From: Fonsecaea monophora
Taxonomy: Eukaryota > Ascomycota > Eurotiomycetes > Chaetothyriales > Herpotrichiellaceae
NCBI RefSeq assembly: GCF_001642475.1
Contig: NW_019174067.1
Coordinates: 1 to 64,000, forward strand
Direction of reading: 5' to 3'
Length of the DNA stretch: 64,000 nucleotides
Shown: piece after piece, positions 31,101 through 43,675 of the stretch
Numbering within the stretch: position 1 is the first letter of the stretch
How the letters are laid out: every line of letters starts with the position of its first letter
The notes under the pieces: generated by a model
The model's database searches: none
Seen by the model: the letters and a program-made list of their open reading frames with translations, nothing else
Told to the model about the DNA's origin: nothing
Translations under genes and position numbers: made by a program

Positions 31101-34100
31101 ATGTTTTGCGCCGACCCTGAACGAACAGCCGTCATCCGGATGTGTGGCGAGAGCACTGCTGTCACTTTGTTAAATGTTAATCGCAACGTCTGATGGGTGT
31201 TCTGGAGAGCCACCGAGAATGTCCGATTCCCAGATAACTACCCATAATGCTGTATCTCGTATCAAATCATAGACGGTACCGAAATCGTTCGATGTGGTTT
31301 TGATTATTACCGTATGATGTGATGGTCTTTTTGTCGCGTTTGTCACTGTCGGAATTGAATACTGCTTTGGTCAACATATATTATCTGGGGGAAATAACGC
31401 CTAACGCTGGCTTCTACGATATCTTCGGTCCACGTTGACTTCACACTCGATCTGTGTGGATGGAAAGATTTCATCGTACGATTCCGTGGTACGGAGCAGA
31501 CCTGTTCGAACGGTGGCACCTCAGTTTTGACCCGAGTTGCGACACAAGGTGACAGTTAGTGCGTGCATGAAGGCGGACAAATTCTCCCAGAGATAAAGGT
31601 TGACCCCGCCACGCGTCGCATTGATTGGGCCCTGCGAGCTATACCGCCTTTTGGGCCGTGGGGGTTACATTCTTGGTGTACGCCCACCTCCGAGGAGCCG
31701 CTTTGGGAGTGCACGCATGGGTTCTTGTTGTGCTGCCATTGTCCAAGACCATGACCAGACACCCTATCTTTCCGTCACTCGGGTCCGCGGCATGGCGGTG
31801 CGCCGTGGCAAGGGAAACCGGGTGCTATAGTAGAGCAAGAGAGCAATAAGCACAACATTATTGTGCGTCATCAAATGATGAGGCTGTTGGAGGCTTCGCC
31901 ATCAGTGAGCATTTTTAAAGTGCATGGGCTTCCCCTGAATCCTGACGGCAATTGTGGAAGTGGGCAAGTCCCCATGACAAAACAAGGTACACGTACATAG
32001 GTACGTACCTGGAAATCACAGCATCTTTTGTAAATGTCCGTCACTGCCGCGAGATCCGGGACCCATTGCAGAGGCAGACCCATGGAAAGTTCGCACAGAT
32101 GGGGAAGGTTCCCCCAGGTGTCGCGAAACCCACAATCTCTGACGCGAACAGCCAGAAAAGCCCATGAGCCAGGAGGTCAGAGCTTGAAGTAAACTGTTCG
32201 CCTGTGTCAAGGGGCGCTGGTTTGATTGGAGGAGACGCTCGTGCTCACCGCCTAGATTGAAATTTGAACCGCGTCCTGGCGTCATCCAGTCAGATGCTTA
32301 AAAGGTAACTCACCGCCCTGCTAGAGTTATCAAAGCGAGGGAGGGCGCTTTGGCGCTTCAGTGCTTTGGGAACAAGGTCAACTGGCAAAAGGTGTGTCTG
32401 CGGCGTCAAGTCTCTGGGCTGTGCCGTCGCCTGGCTCGCTAGCACCGTCGCCTGCTTAGGGCCTCGCGGGGTAAGATGAAAAAGTATTCGCCCATCTTGC
32501 GTTCGCAAAGTCACCAATGACGGTGGCATCCGTGATTGCTGCAGCTGGCAGTTGTTTCCTTTTGGCAGTGAAGGCTTATTGACGCCTCATCACTTTGTAC
32601 CCGCATGCCAATGTTGGTCTCGTGATGGGGGAGAGGTCCTCGTAGGTAGAAATCAGAGCCGCTAGATGCGTTAAAAGCCCAAGTCATGATGTCGATTTGG
32701 CGGTGTTGCCCAAAACCTTGGAATTGCCCAAACTATAGCCCACATCCTGTCGCAAACTGCGCCAACTGTGCTCCAGAGCTTTCGGATGTATGATCCGTTG
32801 CCTCAAATCCACAATGGACATTTGGACTTCGCCATGCAGCTCTTCCACAGGGGGAAGTTGTGGCAGCTGAAGTGATACGACCAGTGCCAGCATCAACCTT
32901 TGCTTATAGTCCTGTGAGATCAAGGCCGGGGTCGACCTGGTCGGCCTTGGTACCTATGTATCTACTATGGGCGGCCCTTTGCTCCCGCCTGGGGCGGCTT
33001 TGGGCTGGGTCATGAGCTGGATCTACTTTTCGACAAGATCGTCAAGGCCGACGGACTGCAGCATTGTCTCTAGCCACAGGTGCTCTCTGAAGGTTCCCGG
33101 GGGGAAAGTGGGCAAATAGCATGGGTTTCCAAAAGGCATTTTACAGGCCCAAGTGACCCGACAAGTTACGCCCTAGGCCCCCGCCAACAGGTGCAGCTAT
33201 TCGCTGTGATTTGAGGCCTGCTCACTGTGCATGAGCCACCTGGGGTATCTCGCCAGTGTCCACATCTTGAACTTGGAAAATCTTGATTTTGCTGGCAACG
33301 AATACCACTCCCAGGACCGGTGCAAGATCTGCGCTGCCACGCGAAGGATTGCCAGGTACACAAAAACAGCGTCCAAAAAGATCCTCGAGGCCGCCATTGT
33401 CGGCGACCCTCCGCATACAAGGTGGTATATTTTGGAACAAATAATCCCCTGCTCGACACGGGAAGGAAGGTGTGACTGCATTGAAGATGGGGGGAAGAGA
33501 GTCCTTCATTGGTGTTATGCCTTGGAAATGTGGCCGGTTTAGCGGTTTGCTCTGAAGCGAAGAGTTGTTGCGTAGGAGGCGGTCGTCGCAAAGAGCCCGA
33601 CTGCATTGACAGACAACGGGAGATTGGTGCTTAATCCCCTGCTTAGACTGGGTTATGGGCCTGACGCGACTTCTCAGCAAGCACGGGCGGGACAGTCAGC
33701 CTGTGCCGCAAACCTTCACAGCGAGTTAGTCCTCGTCCGAGTAGAACGGAGCGAGGGGGTACGAGATAATGAATGGGTCTCGTGTTTCATTTTGCTACAA
33801 GAACTCCATCGTCGAACATGGCGCTGGTGTCGGTTACGATGTCGATCCCTGACAATGTTGGAAACCTTTCTCCGGAGCAATGAGCAGAACGGAAATGCCA
33901 CCTCTTTGCAATGAGTATGCCATACAATTGGAACAGCCGATAGGAAACTTTTGACAGCCAACAAGGCATCCATGACTGTGAGTGGCACTGCTGACTGTGC
34001 TATCTGCGTATTGTTGTCATTTTTGGTGGCACGTAACGGACTAGAATGAGGAGGGGGGAACGGGGAGAATAATTCCTAGGCTGATGGGCTTATTCTCAAA

Positions 34101-35599
34101 AGGCCCATGCTCTGCAAAAGGAGCTTCCGGGAGGGAGCCTGAGGAAGAGCCTGAAGAAGCTTGAAGGGCGGAGCAACGCGCCAAAGCGCCAAAGCGAGAA
34201 AGCGAGAGAAGACTGGAACTTGACCTCGACGTGGGCCTGTAATGTGATTGGTCGGAACTGCTAGCCGGAGCGTCCGAGTAGCTAGCCAATGGGTAAGAGT
34301 TTTTCTGCCGGATTATCTGCCCGCAGCCACCAAGTGCCAAGTCTGTCACCATGACTGGTTTGTGCTTGTCTTTTGAAATTTTATTTTAGCGCTTTTCCGT
34401 TTTCTTTTTATTGCTTTTGGCGGGGAAAAGCTGAACTGAATGGCATTGTGCGCAGAAACTCAGTTCAGTCAATAATTTGTTCCCAGCCAGTTCTGCCAAT
34501 TCGATTATGGAAAACTTGGACGCGGGCCTGTGCAACCTGCCACTCACTCGATCTTGATCCCCGACCACCCAACGAAAAAAAAAATGAGGACAAGCTCAGA
34601 CCATCCTATGATCCTGTCCCCCCCTCTGTCCTCAGCTTCGAAATACCCGCCGCCTCCCGCGAACGGCTCCTCCGTTCCCGGTGGAGAGTAACAGATGGGA
34701 ACTGGGCGCTGTGTGCGTGCAATCATTGCTCCCACCCATACCCACGGGCTTCTTATACAAGCAATCATTATTAATTTTGGGGCAATCAGGTCATAGCTCC
34801 GAGTGGTCTGTTTGGTTTTTCGCTGAGAACATCATCTCATGATGTGTTATATGTGCTCAATGCGGTCTTGTGCGGCTTTTTCCAGGCATCTTTTCCCTCC
34901 GAACACCCCCGCCACCAATACTCGATGTACACTTGCTGGTATCTGCTCGTCGAGGCCATTTCCGATAGCAGACGAGGTGGAAGTCGGAAAAGAAGAAGAG
35001 GTGGGAATCTTTCATATTAGATATGCAACACATAAGCCGCAGCAGCTCTTGGGACTCTTTTGGTGCCTTTCTTACAATAATATCAGACCACAAGCGAAAT
35101 ACGGAGGCTGTACCGTGTACTTGTATTCGTACTCGTACACCACAAGCCTCTCATCTTCCTCTAATACTCGTATCTCTCTTCTCTCCGCTTCCTCTATCTT
35201 TTGGTGTGCCTATCTATCGCCTATCACTGAAACGACGCCAGTGCGTTCACTCTTGTCATCGTCTTGGAATTTCTTCTCACGCCGTTACCCTGTATTCTGT
35301 ATTTTCCAGCCACGTTTGGATTGGCATTTTCAGTTGCCATCTCTAGTCGCCAATATCTCCTCCTCGACGCCCCCCCTTTACCATGTCCACTCGCCATTAG
35401 CGTCGCAGGCCAAAATTCTTAGCCGCAGCAACACACCCCAGGTAGCCGTCGTGTCGTGCTGGGCGAGCGTTGGGATCGTGCAGTTCTCAAGACGAGTTAC
35501 GCCACCCCAAGGCCCTCAGTCCACCGCACAGTTTTAGCCTGCGCCCTAGGGTACCCACTACTGCATCTCATCGGACCAGGGTTATCAGTCCTCGCCTCT
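25144..35599. other. Gene-poor region, about 10.5 kb
   Basis: No gene could be supported here. The many open frames are shorter than about 170 codons, overlap each other on both strands, often lack an ATG, and show no recognisable domain or intron-linked continuity. Base composition looks like the rest of the window. No terminal repeats, reverse transcriptase or transposase motifs were seen by eye. The sequence could be unique regulatory DNA, non-coding RNA loci or very old transposon remains. Motifs of the GTACCGAGTA type occur near 26254. Confidence 0.5.
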
Positions 35600-36869
35600 G
35601 TGCTCAGAAATGGTCGCGCCAACCATACCCACTCTCTAAAACCACTCTGAGCAGAAACTAGGGCCATTAGTCCTCCCAGCTCCAAGGTTCCCAGCGCCCG
35701 CCCCTCCGTTCTCACCTCAACTTACTTACCCATCCGATCCTCATCTACCGCCCATCCTCCCACCCTAAACCCACCCCCCAAGTCGCCCACACTACCTTGT
35801 TCGCGCAGATCCGAGCTTCCTGCTTTGGGCCGCTCGAGACTCAACACCTTTTGGCTTCTTGGTCGGCCTGCCTTGCCCTCTGGCACACCACCGCTAATCA
35901 ACTACCAACCCAAAATACTCCCTCCTTCCTCCCTTCTTCATCCTCCACCACCACCACCACCAACTCCTCCCCCATTCCCCCTCCATTCTCTAGGCCTTCA
36001 CCCAGCCTGTCTCTTGACATCTATCCTAGAAGGAATTGGGACTCTTTGACACACGAACACGGCCAGCGGTATCACCACGGTCCAACCTACCTGACCTGTT
36101 TTGTCCTTTGTCGGTCACCGATTAACAAGCAGCCCGGATCTGCGTGTGTGGACAGTCTCACCAACAAAGAAAAAGAGGAGGATACCAAGAGAACATTGTC
36201 ACACCATTTTGACTTTGTTCCTGTGTGTTCTCGGAAGTCCTGCTTGTCACTGTCTCTGGGAAGTGCAGAAACAGTAGCAGTCCTTACAAGTTTGTCGCTG
36301 TACGGTTGATCTCTGGTCCCGTGGCGATAACTGTGTTTGGTCGCCGTTCTGCACTGGTAGAAAGTGACGGAGCCTCTTCTCTTTTTCACCTCAACGGACG
36401 AATTGCACACTCGAACATCACCCTCAGTAACTCCCTGTCGGATTTTCTGCTTGCTTTGTTCCTGCCTGGATTCTAAAAACCCGGGTATTCGACACGCTCC
36501 GTAAGTACCTTCCCACTTCCCTACCCCGGATTGACGCACGGCACTCGTGTGCGCGCGTGGCTGGGCGATAGTCGTCAGGAAAGTTGGCATCGCGTGGTCA
36601 ACTCGACCGTGGCTGCGCTCATGGCTCTTGTTACGCTTGTCCTTCACTTGTCCTACCATTACATACAATGCTCCTACGATTGACCTTATTCTTATTCACA
36701 ATGATTTTGATTCAATATACTGACCTGCCTCGTCTCGTTTCAGATCGTCTTTAATCCTCCGAATAATCACCTTCGACCTGCTGCAGGTTGTACTTTAATG
36801 AGCCTCGTTGCACGTTGAACACCTGCAATTTTTGGTTTGGCCCATTCATTCCCCTCACAAGCCGACCGA
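35600..36869 (+). promoter_or_regulatory. CT-rich promoter and 5' leader of the Gac1-like gene, with leader intron
   Basis: The plus strand is strongly pyrimidine-rich at about 35660-36010, including a CCA/CAC repeat at 35943-35965. This is typical of the region upstream of transcription starts in filamentous fungi. A consensus donor GTAAGT at 36501 and a pyrimidine-preceded acceptor CAG ending at 36743 suggest a 243-nt intron in the untranslated leader. Several short upstream open frames would lie in the leader. All of this is inference from sequence; no transcript evidence was available. Confidence 0.4.
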
Positions 36870-39275
36870 ATGCCTTACACGCCACCTACCCATCATACGC
36901 CCTCGAGCTCCAAACAATCCAGTCCCACCCCAAGCCGTTCCCACTCGTATATCAAAGGACCTTCACTTTCTCCGGACGCTGCCGATCGACCGAATCTCCC
37001 TCGTTCTAGTGGCTCTTCTTCCTATCTCACCAAGCACCGACGGAGTCCCTCGTTGACTGATGCAGCAAAGATTGAGGTCCTTCACAATGGCGAGGCGTAC
37101 GAGGTGAACGGGGACTTCGACCCACATGGTAGCATTCGACAGTCACCTCCCCCTTTGACGAATGCTTTGATACCTGCAGGGATGACAATATCACCTCCAG
37201 ATTCCTCTCAAAACTCGAGCGATGAGGATGAACCTCAGCAGCGAGGGCGTTCGAGGGATTTTGACGAGGATCTCCAAGCGCTGCAGGAGGCCATCCGGTC
37301 GATTGAGCAACGAAAAGATACAGGTTCCCCAACTCGTGGGGAGCACAGCTCTTCCATCACAAGGTCGGACGTTGTTTCCCGTCTCGATGGCACACAATCG
37401 GCGGGCCCTGCTGTCTTGCGACTGCCCTTATCGCAGGAAGCTCGGAAAATCTCTCATTCGAGGTCGTCGACCGACTCGAACATAATCTTCGAGTCTCCTT
37501 CAAAGCAAACACCCTCTGTGGCCATTCGGCCAGACACTGATGACAGCGACAGCGACAATGCTCCCGCTGAGCGACCGGCCATGGTGCGCAAAAAGTCAGG
37601 TGAACTTGTTCGTCCTGCTCTGCGACCGTCTTCACGGCGGCGGCCATCGAGCATGCCTGGCACACCTACCTACTCCAAAGCTGTCCACTTTGACTCTCAC
37701 CTTGAACACGTCAGACATTTCCTGCAGGTGGACAGACCGCTTGCTGTGAGTGCCGGCTCATCTCCCGTAGAGAACTACGAAAGCGAGACCGATTTCCCCT
37801 TCGGTTCGGATGAGACCAGTACTCGTTCTCGCACGCCCTCATATGAATGGGAGATCCGCTTGAACAATTTCCCCGTCGACTTGGATGCTCGAAGGGCACA
37901 GCCCGTTCTCGTGGAAAGGGTTTTCCTCTCCTCTGACAACAAGAATCTTATCGGCACTGTCGCAGTGCAGAACCTGGCATTCCACAAACAAGTTGTTGCT
38001 CGTTTCACGTTCGACTACTGGAAGACCACTTCGGAAATCGTTGCTGACTACAACAATGATGTTCGGCGGAAGGGTAACCACGACGGCCTCGATCGCTTCA
38101 ATTTCAGCATCAAGCTCGAAGACCAAGCGAATCTGGAAAGCAAGACATTGTTCTTCTGCATCCGCTATAATGTCAACGGTCAGGAATTCTGGGACAATAA
38201 TGGTGGTGCCAATTACCAAGTTGATTTCAGCAAGAAGTCCAGGTCGCCACCAAGCAAGTCCAGCCCTGGCCTTGGTGAGAGGCCCCTCAATGCCTTGCCA
38301 CGTAGTCGACCATCACCACCTACCTCTTCTACAAGACCGGTGTCAATGCCTACCTCATTCGACGATTTCTCAACTGGTTTTGACAGTTTTGGGAGCTTCC
38401 TGCAGTCTCCGAGTCTGCTCATGGGTGAACCCAAGCTCAAGTTGAGGAGTCCCAAATCCAAAGCTGAGCTTCTTCCCGATGCTCCCCAGCGCCGTAAGCA
38501 GGCTGGGCCTCAAGCATTCGGAAACCGATATGACTTCAAGACATCCTTGACGGCTGCAAAGAACAATGCATATGCCGCCATGGGCGAGTGGTCTGGCTTG
38601 GGTCCAAGGACGTACACAAAGCAGTCTTCCCACGAGGTTCCTGCAACAGCTCCTGAACAGAGTGTTGCGGACGCTGCTCCCAAGCATGAAACTGGCATCA
38701 ACGGTGTCAAAGTCGAAGCCGGTAAACCGGCTTCCGCTGCTCTTCCTTTGACATCCAAGCCGGCTGCTTTGCTCTCTGAGAAACCCTCTCTCAGCTCACA
38801 GAGCTACAAGGAGCTCGTAAGTCTCTTTCCCCAGGACACCCTGCTGTATTGATGTTCGCTTCGGGCCCAGGCTAACAAGATTGTGCAGGTGGACAAGTAC
38901 TGCTTTGTAGGTACCCGGGGAAAGAGCGAGGAAGTCAAGACACATTGATGTGCTAATTTTTTGTTGCAGTTTGGGACGGTCAAGGTTGATGGTTCAGCGG
39001 ACTCTGCGTCCGCGTCGGAGAGCAACGGAGGCAGTTCGTCTGATTCTTCTGGCTCGACTACTCCGACACCACCTCGAAGCATGTCGCCCGTTCAACAACC
39101 TCAATCGTCAAAATCGTTCGCGCAATTTGCGGCGCGTTCTTCGTCGCCCTTGTCGACAGGCGGGTTCTTCGGTTCTCGCTCTGGGTCGCCAGCCTCGTTT
39201 GGATACCCATACCACTCAGCGGCCCAACATACCTTGATGTCCGAGTCGCCTACCCCGACCGCAATTCAAGGATAA
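36870..39275 (+). CDS. Gac1-like glycogen-targeting regulatory subunit of PP1 (CBM21)
   Basis: The exons are 36870-38816, 38889-38906 (an 18-nt microexon) and 38970-39275, giving 756 residues. Residues 270-274 read K-A-V-H-F, a match to the RVxF motif that docks protein phosphatase 1. A CBM21 domain follows at about 325-455, with F-L-S-S-D-N, G-T-V-A-V-Q-N, R-F-T-F-D-Y-W and N-V-N-G-Q-E-F-W-D-N-N as its conserved strands. The rest is Ser/Pro-rich and disordered. Family members bring PP1 to glycogen and activate glycogen synthase (Gac1/Pig1 in yeast, R subunits in animals). The microexon supplies V-D-K-Y-C-F ahead of F-G, a short conserved-looking tail motif. Reading through instead gives an early stop at 38850. 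The 36837 frame start is TTG, so the ATG at 36870 is used. Confidence 0.88.
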
Positions 39276-42200
39276 CATCCTCTTCATCACATGCATGAAA
39301 GAATGCTTGCATCAACCTGGCCAACGTTGTCCCACGTTGGCCTCGGCAGCACATAGACACTGAACTAATCGACGCAGTCGGACAGTTTCCATGTCCGACG
39401 ACCTCGACAAATCCTAGTATACCACTCCGGCAGATGGTTGATACGGGATATCCCGGTCGAGACACCACGACAGCATTTTTTCGTCCGGGGCGGATCAAAA
39501 TCGTTTCTTCCTGTCTGCTGTTCTTTTAGCGACCCAGACAAATGTCTTCACCTTTTTTTCAGCATCACCCGCATTACAGCACCTTCGTTTCTCCGGCGGC
39601 GTTCGCGAGGAAACCTCCCCACTATTTTGTTAATAGACGCACCTCAACTCCAGACTGGATCGGCAAATTGACGACAACCGCCAATCGAGTTCTTTAGACT
39701 GGAGACTGTGAGGAAATGGCTGAAAAAGCCAATCTGCCGAGGTGCCATTGGGCACCGGCAGTTAAAAAAAGTTCGGTGGGGTTGAAGGCGTTGAACTTGC
39801 TTTCTTGTAAACACTTTTTTGGGATGTGTTTTGGTGTGGCGGAACAATTGTGGGATTTTGGGTCCAGGTCAACGGGACGTGAAAGGTGGAAAGTCGCTTG
39901 CAAGTGTCTCTGAATGAAGGTCACGTCTTGGTGCGTTGGGTTACTCGAGTTGCATTGTGGCCTGTACTGGAAGTGCCCTTCCTGTGCTACGGCCTGGCAA
40001 TTTCGACGTCACCGATGAACGATTCGAGGAAATGATGATTTGGACGTGATAAGACCAAGGGCGGTTGTCATTTTTGGGAGAAGGCACCAAGGTAGAGAGC
40101 GACATCGCATCCTTTCTTTTGAACCAAATAAATCAGTAGTTCTCTTGATTGCGTCTGTCGTTCATGCTATCATGAGGTCCATATGATAGCAAATGCAGGT
40201 TTTGATGACATGACTGCTCGGAGCTCGTTTGCCGTTTTGCGGTATGTCGAAGGAGGACGGGCTTGCATTTCACTCTTTCCCCCGTGTACGACCCGATCCT
40301 TTCTTTTTTGGCCTCTCCTTCTCTTGACTCTGCTGCGGTAGGAGTAAACACCAGGGGACTTGTTCCCACTCACTCTCACATTCCGATGAGGGACTGAATA
40401 ATAGGACTTGGGTGGGTGGGGATGGGGGGAGAGGAGGGTGTTGAGGTTCCGACTTTGTGAGCGAGTATGTGCAGTTCCAGGATGTGTGCGTGTATGTAGA
40501 TCCGTGCATGAAGGACATGTACTCGACTCTCAATGCAGTGCCATGAGATGAGATCATGCTACCATTGTACTGAGCACTCGTATGTGTAGTGGGACCATGT
40601 GTCAAGCAAGGGTGCTTGTCATGCACCAGAGCAACGTGCCTCTTGTATGGTTGGTACCACAGTTGTATGCATGAACTGCAAGCGTGAAAGTGGGTCGTCG
40701 GGCAGGAGATGGCGATGGCGATGAACAGATGGCAGACATCATGTCGCTTGTACACGGCTCCGATGCGCGTGCCATTGTAGGCGATACGGCATGGCACGGC
40801 ACCGAGCTGAGTAATGCCGTCAAAGGACATGGCTATGAGGCAAGGGAGGATGCGGTGGAGAGGGTGTTAAGAACGGGCAGGGCAAAGATATCCATAGCGA
40901 GGATGGTAGCTTCACTCGTGGTTGTGGTAATGGTGATGGGCAGTCCGCGAGAGTGAAGAGTCACTTGACCATTGCATCAGCAGGGGTTGCATGTCGATTT
41001 GCCTGGTGCCGCGACGGAACTTGTATTGCCTTGACCTCGTCGACAGGCTTCATGTTGGTTTCAGTAGTTGCCGTCGACAGGGAAAAAGCTTGCTCGCTTG
41101 TGTCCATATCTGACGAGCATTTGGTTTGCGGCTTTGCTTCGCTGAGAGGCTTGATTTTCATGTCCACACTGGCTGACCTGTCCGTTGCTGGAAGCACTGC
41201 GCCAGATAGGGCGACATGCAGTAGAGTCTCTGATAGCGGTGACAATGGTATTGGCGACGACATGCCAATTGCTGCTGCTGCAGAAAACCTTGAGGACGAC
41301 ATGCATCACGACTGTGAGATGGTGTCCCAAGCCGTGATGGCCAAAAGCATCAAAGACTCTTTTCCGACAATACATGGTATCGTAGCCGGTGGCTCAAAGA
41401 CCAAATTGAGCATGGCTGCGGTACGGAGCGGCGCGGGTCCAGCCTCAGCCTCATCGGTAGGTGGTGGCTGTGGCAGTGGTAGCAGGAGGTCAGCCTCGCC
41501 TTATGGACTGCGAAAGAGGGAAGCCATCCAACGCGAATAACGAGCGAACTTGTTTATGTGCGCCCGGGTCTCAGCACAGTGCTGCGCCATGTGATGATAG
41601 GCTCGCGACCAGTAGCGCTTTACCCAGCCGGTTACATAGGCGAAACTGGAGCAGATCAAGGTATGTGTGAAAGGAAGAAAGCCGACAAGACTCTCTTCTT
41701 AAGACTGTCCTGAATAGAATGGACTTGATAAGGTTGACTTGACATGGCTCTCCTGCCGTGTACCACGATGATGTGGGCATATTTGAGAGGAAGAGGATGA
41801 GAGTGGCACAGAGAGAGGGAGGGAGGAGGGAGAAATACAACCCTTCCCAAGGGGGTGGTGAGTAAAACAGGGCAACAACACATGGTGGCCATGATATAAA
41901 GTACTCGTAGTCCACTACACCCTCCCTCGACTTGCCGTACCGAAAGTGATGAGACCTTGGGCCCTGGGCTGGAGGATGGAAGAATGTCGGATGTCAGAAT
42001 CCACGATAGCGTTGGATTTGTTTGGCTTGCTTGTTCGTGTCCGTGCCTGGGGCTGGACCCTCCTCCCTTGATGGCTTTGTTTTGGGACTTCAGGGTCCAA
42101 TCCCTGGTGGACAGACAAGTCAGGTCCCAAAGGGAGCTGCGGCCTTTGCCCACGTCGATCGTCTTGAGTGGTCGGGGAATGCGAGCTGAGGCTGCTAGGG

Positions 42201-42616
42201 CCCGATGAGAGCCCAAAAGAGTGGGTGATAGGCAGGGGTATCGCCCAGGCTTCAAGCCACTATGCCTGAACCGACCGGATCATCCAAGGGTGCCCGACGT
42301 GGCACCTGCATTGCCTGCTCACCCGGCGGCGACGGTCCGGATCTCTCCTTTGTTGGCACCGTTCGCTAACTTTGGGTCAAATCCTGGAAGGGAGGGCGAG
42401 ACTGGAAAAGAAAGATCCAGCCGTCTTTTGCCATTTGGCGTGTCGTGACTCGGCCCCTTTCTTTTTGTGGCTGTCAGGGCAGCTGGGAGGGCCAGATCCC
42501 CAGGCTGAGCCAGTTCGTCCGAATCAGTGAGTCAACCGGTGGGCTGAGGGCCAACAGAAATAACAGAGAAGTCCTCTCTCTTCCATGTTGTGGGTGAAGG
42601 GCTCCAGAGTCTCTAG

Positions 42617-43675
42617 GTACGTACCGAGTAGAAGTAGAAGGGAGGGCGAAAGAGAAGGAGGGGAAAAGGGAGAGGCCAATCTTTCCGAGAGAACTTTGGG
42701 GGGGCCTGGCTGAGGTATATACTCGGTAGAGTAGTATGAGGAGAAGAAGAGCGCAGGTCAGAACTGGGGCAAACAGCGCTCCTCGTAGTGGAAGAAAGAT
42801 ATGTACCGAGTAGAGAGGGTAGATCGAATGGATCCCTTGGCCAGCTGGTGCCATATCGAGGTAAGTTGGCTGCAGCCGAACGGATAGAGTCCTCTCTCTC
42901 CATCCTCCCCGTCGTGCACCGGCTTCTTTTTTCATGTCAGCAGGACCATGTCCACGCCCGGGGTTGGGGCTGGCAAATGGGCTGGATCATTTTGCAGATG
43001 TTTTAACCAGTGAGGCTAAATTGTGTGTGCTTTACTGGTCAGCATGGGACCCCATCCAAGATGGAAAGCCACAGGCTCCGCGGCCGTGAATTGCGCGTGA
43101 CCAGAATTTCTCGCAGAGACAGAGGGGGTGAGTGGCTGGCAGCCCTAGTAGTGGAGGAGGGACAAGGCCGAGAACGACGGTGGGTGATGGATCTGTGTTC
43201 CCCTTCTCTTTTGTGTTTGTGTTTCCTTCTCTTTCTGTGTGTTTGTGTGCGTATGTCTTCTTCTCTTCCCCTTCTGCTTCACTCTCCTCTTCTTACCCCC
43301 CTGCCTGCTGATGGATTTGTGTACGGGTATTTGAATCGTGGACTGGGCTGATTGGAGTACTGGGAAGCACTCGTAGGCTGAAGTGGATAAGTCAATCTGT
43401 AGACCAGTCAGCTGCTCTTGGGCCTCCAAGTTTGTGTTCTGGAACCAGAGTCAAGCAAAAGACTTCAGATCCGCCTTGTACCTGTCGATCCACAGGCCCT
43501 GCATTTCAACTGCCGAGCCTAAAGCCTCGCCGTGTCTCTGCATGCACCCATGTATCCTTTGGCGGTGTCATTGGTGACGAGGTACCGAGTATGTACCTCA
43601 TATTTGGTGAGCCCTGAAGTACCTAGGTGTGCGAGGTTCTGTGTTGGTACACAAGGTACGAGGTACTTGGGAACA
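42617..43675. repeat. Cluster of dispersed GTACCGAGTA/TACTCGGTA-like motifs
   Basis: Near-identical short motifs occur at about 42621-42630 and 42803-42812 (plus orientation), 42719-42728 (inverted, TATACTCGGT) and 43581-43590. A run of GTACC and GGTAC units follows at 43619-43675. The same motif also appears at about 26255 and related GTAC-rich motifs near 31985-32010 and 49432-49462. All of these lie outside predicted genes. Confidence 0.5.

Noticed and set aside
32221..32290. Possible tRNA T-arm (GGTTCAAAT on the minus strand)
   Set aside because: No pairing T stem, acceptor stem or anticodon arm could be drawn around it.
34839..35537. 232-codon plus-strand frame in the gene-poor region
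   Set aside because: It has an ATG but Ser/Thr/Tyr-rich composition from a pyrimidine-rich strand, no domain and no splice context; it more likely belongs to promoter or leader DNA.
40953..41540. Opposed frames on both strands (195 codons plus, 113 codons minus)
   Set aside because: The plus frame lacks an ATG start, the minus frame is low-complexity and meets a TGA just upstream, and neither could be extended by splicing.
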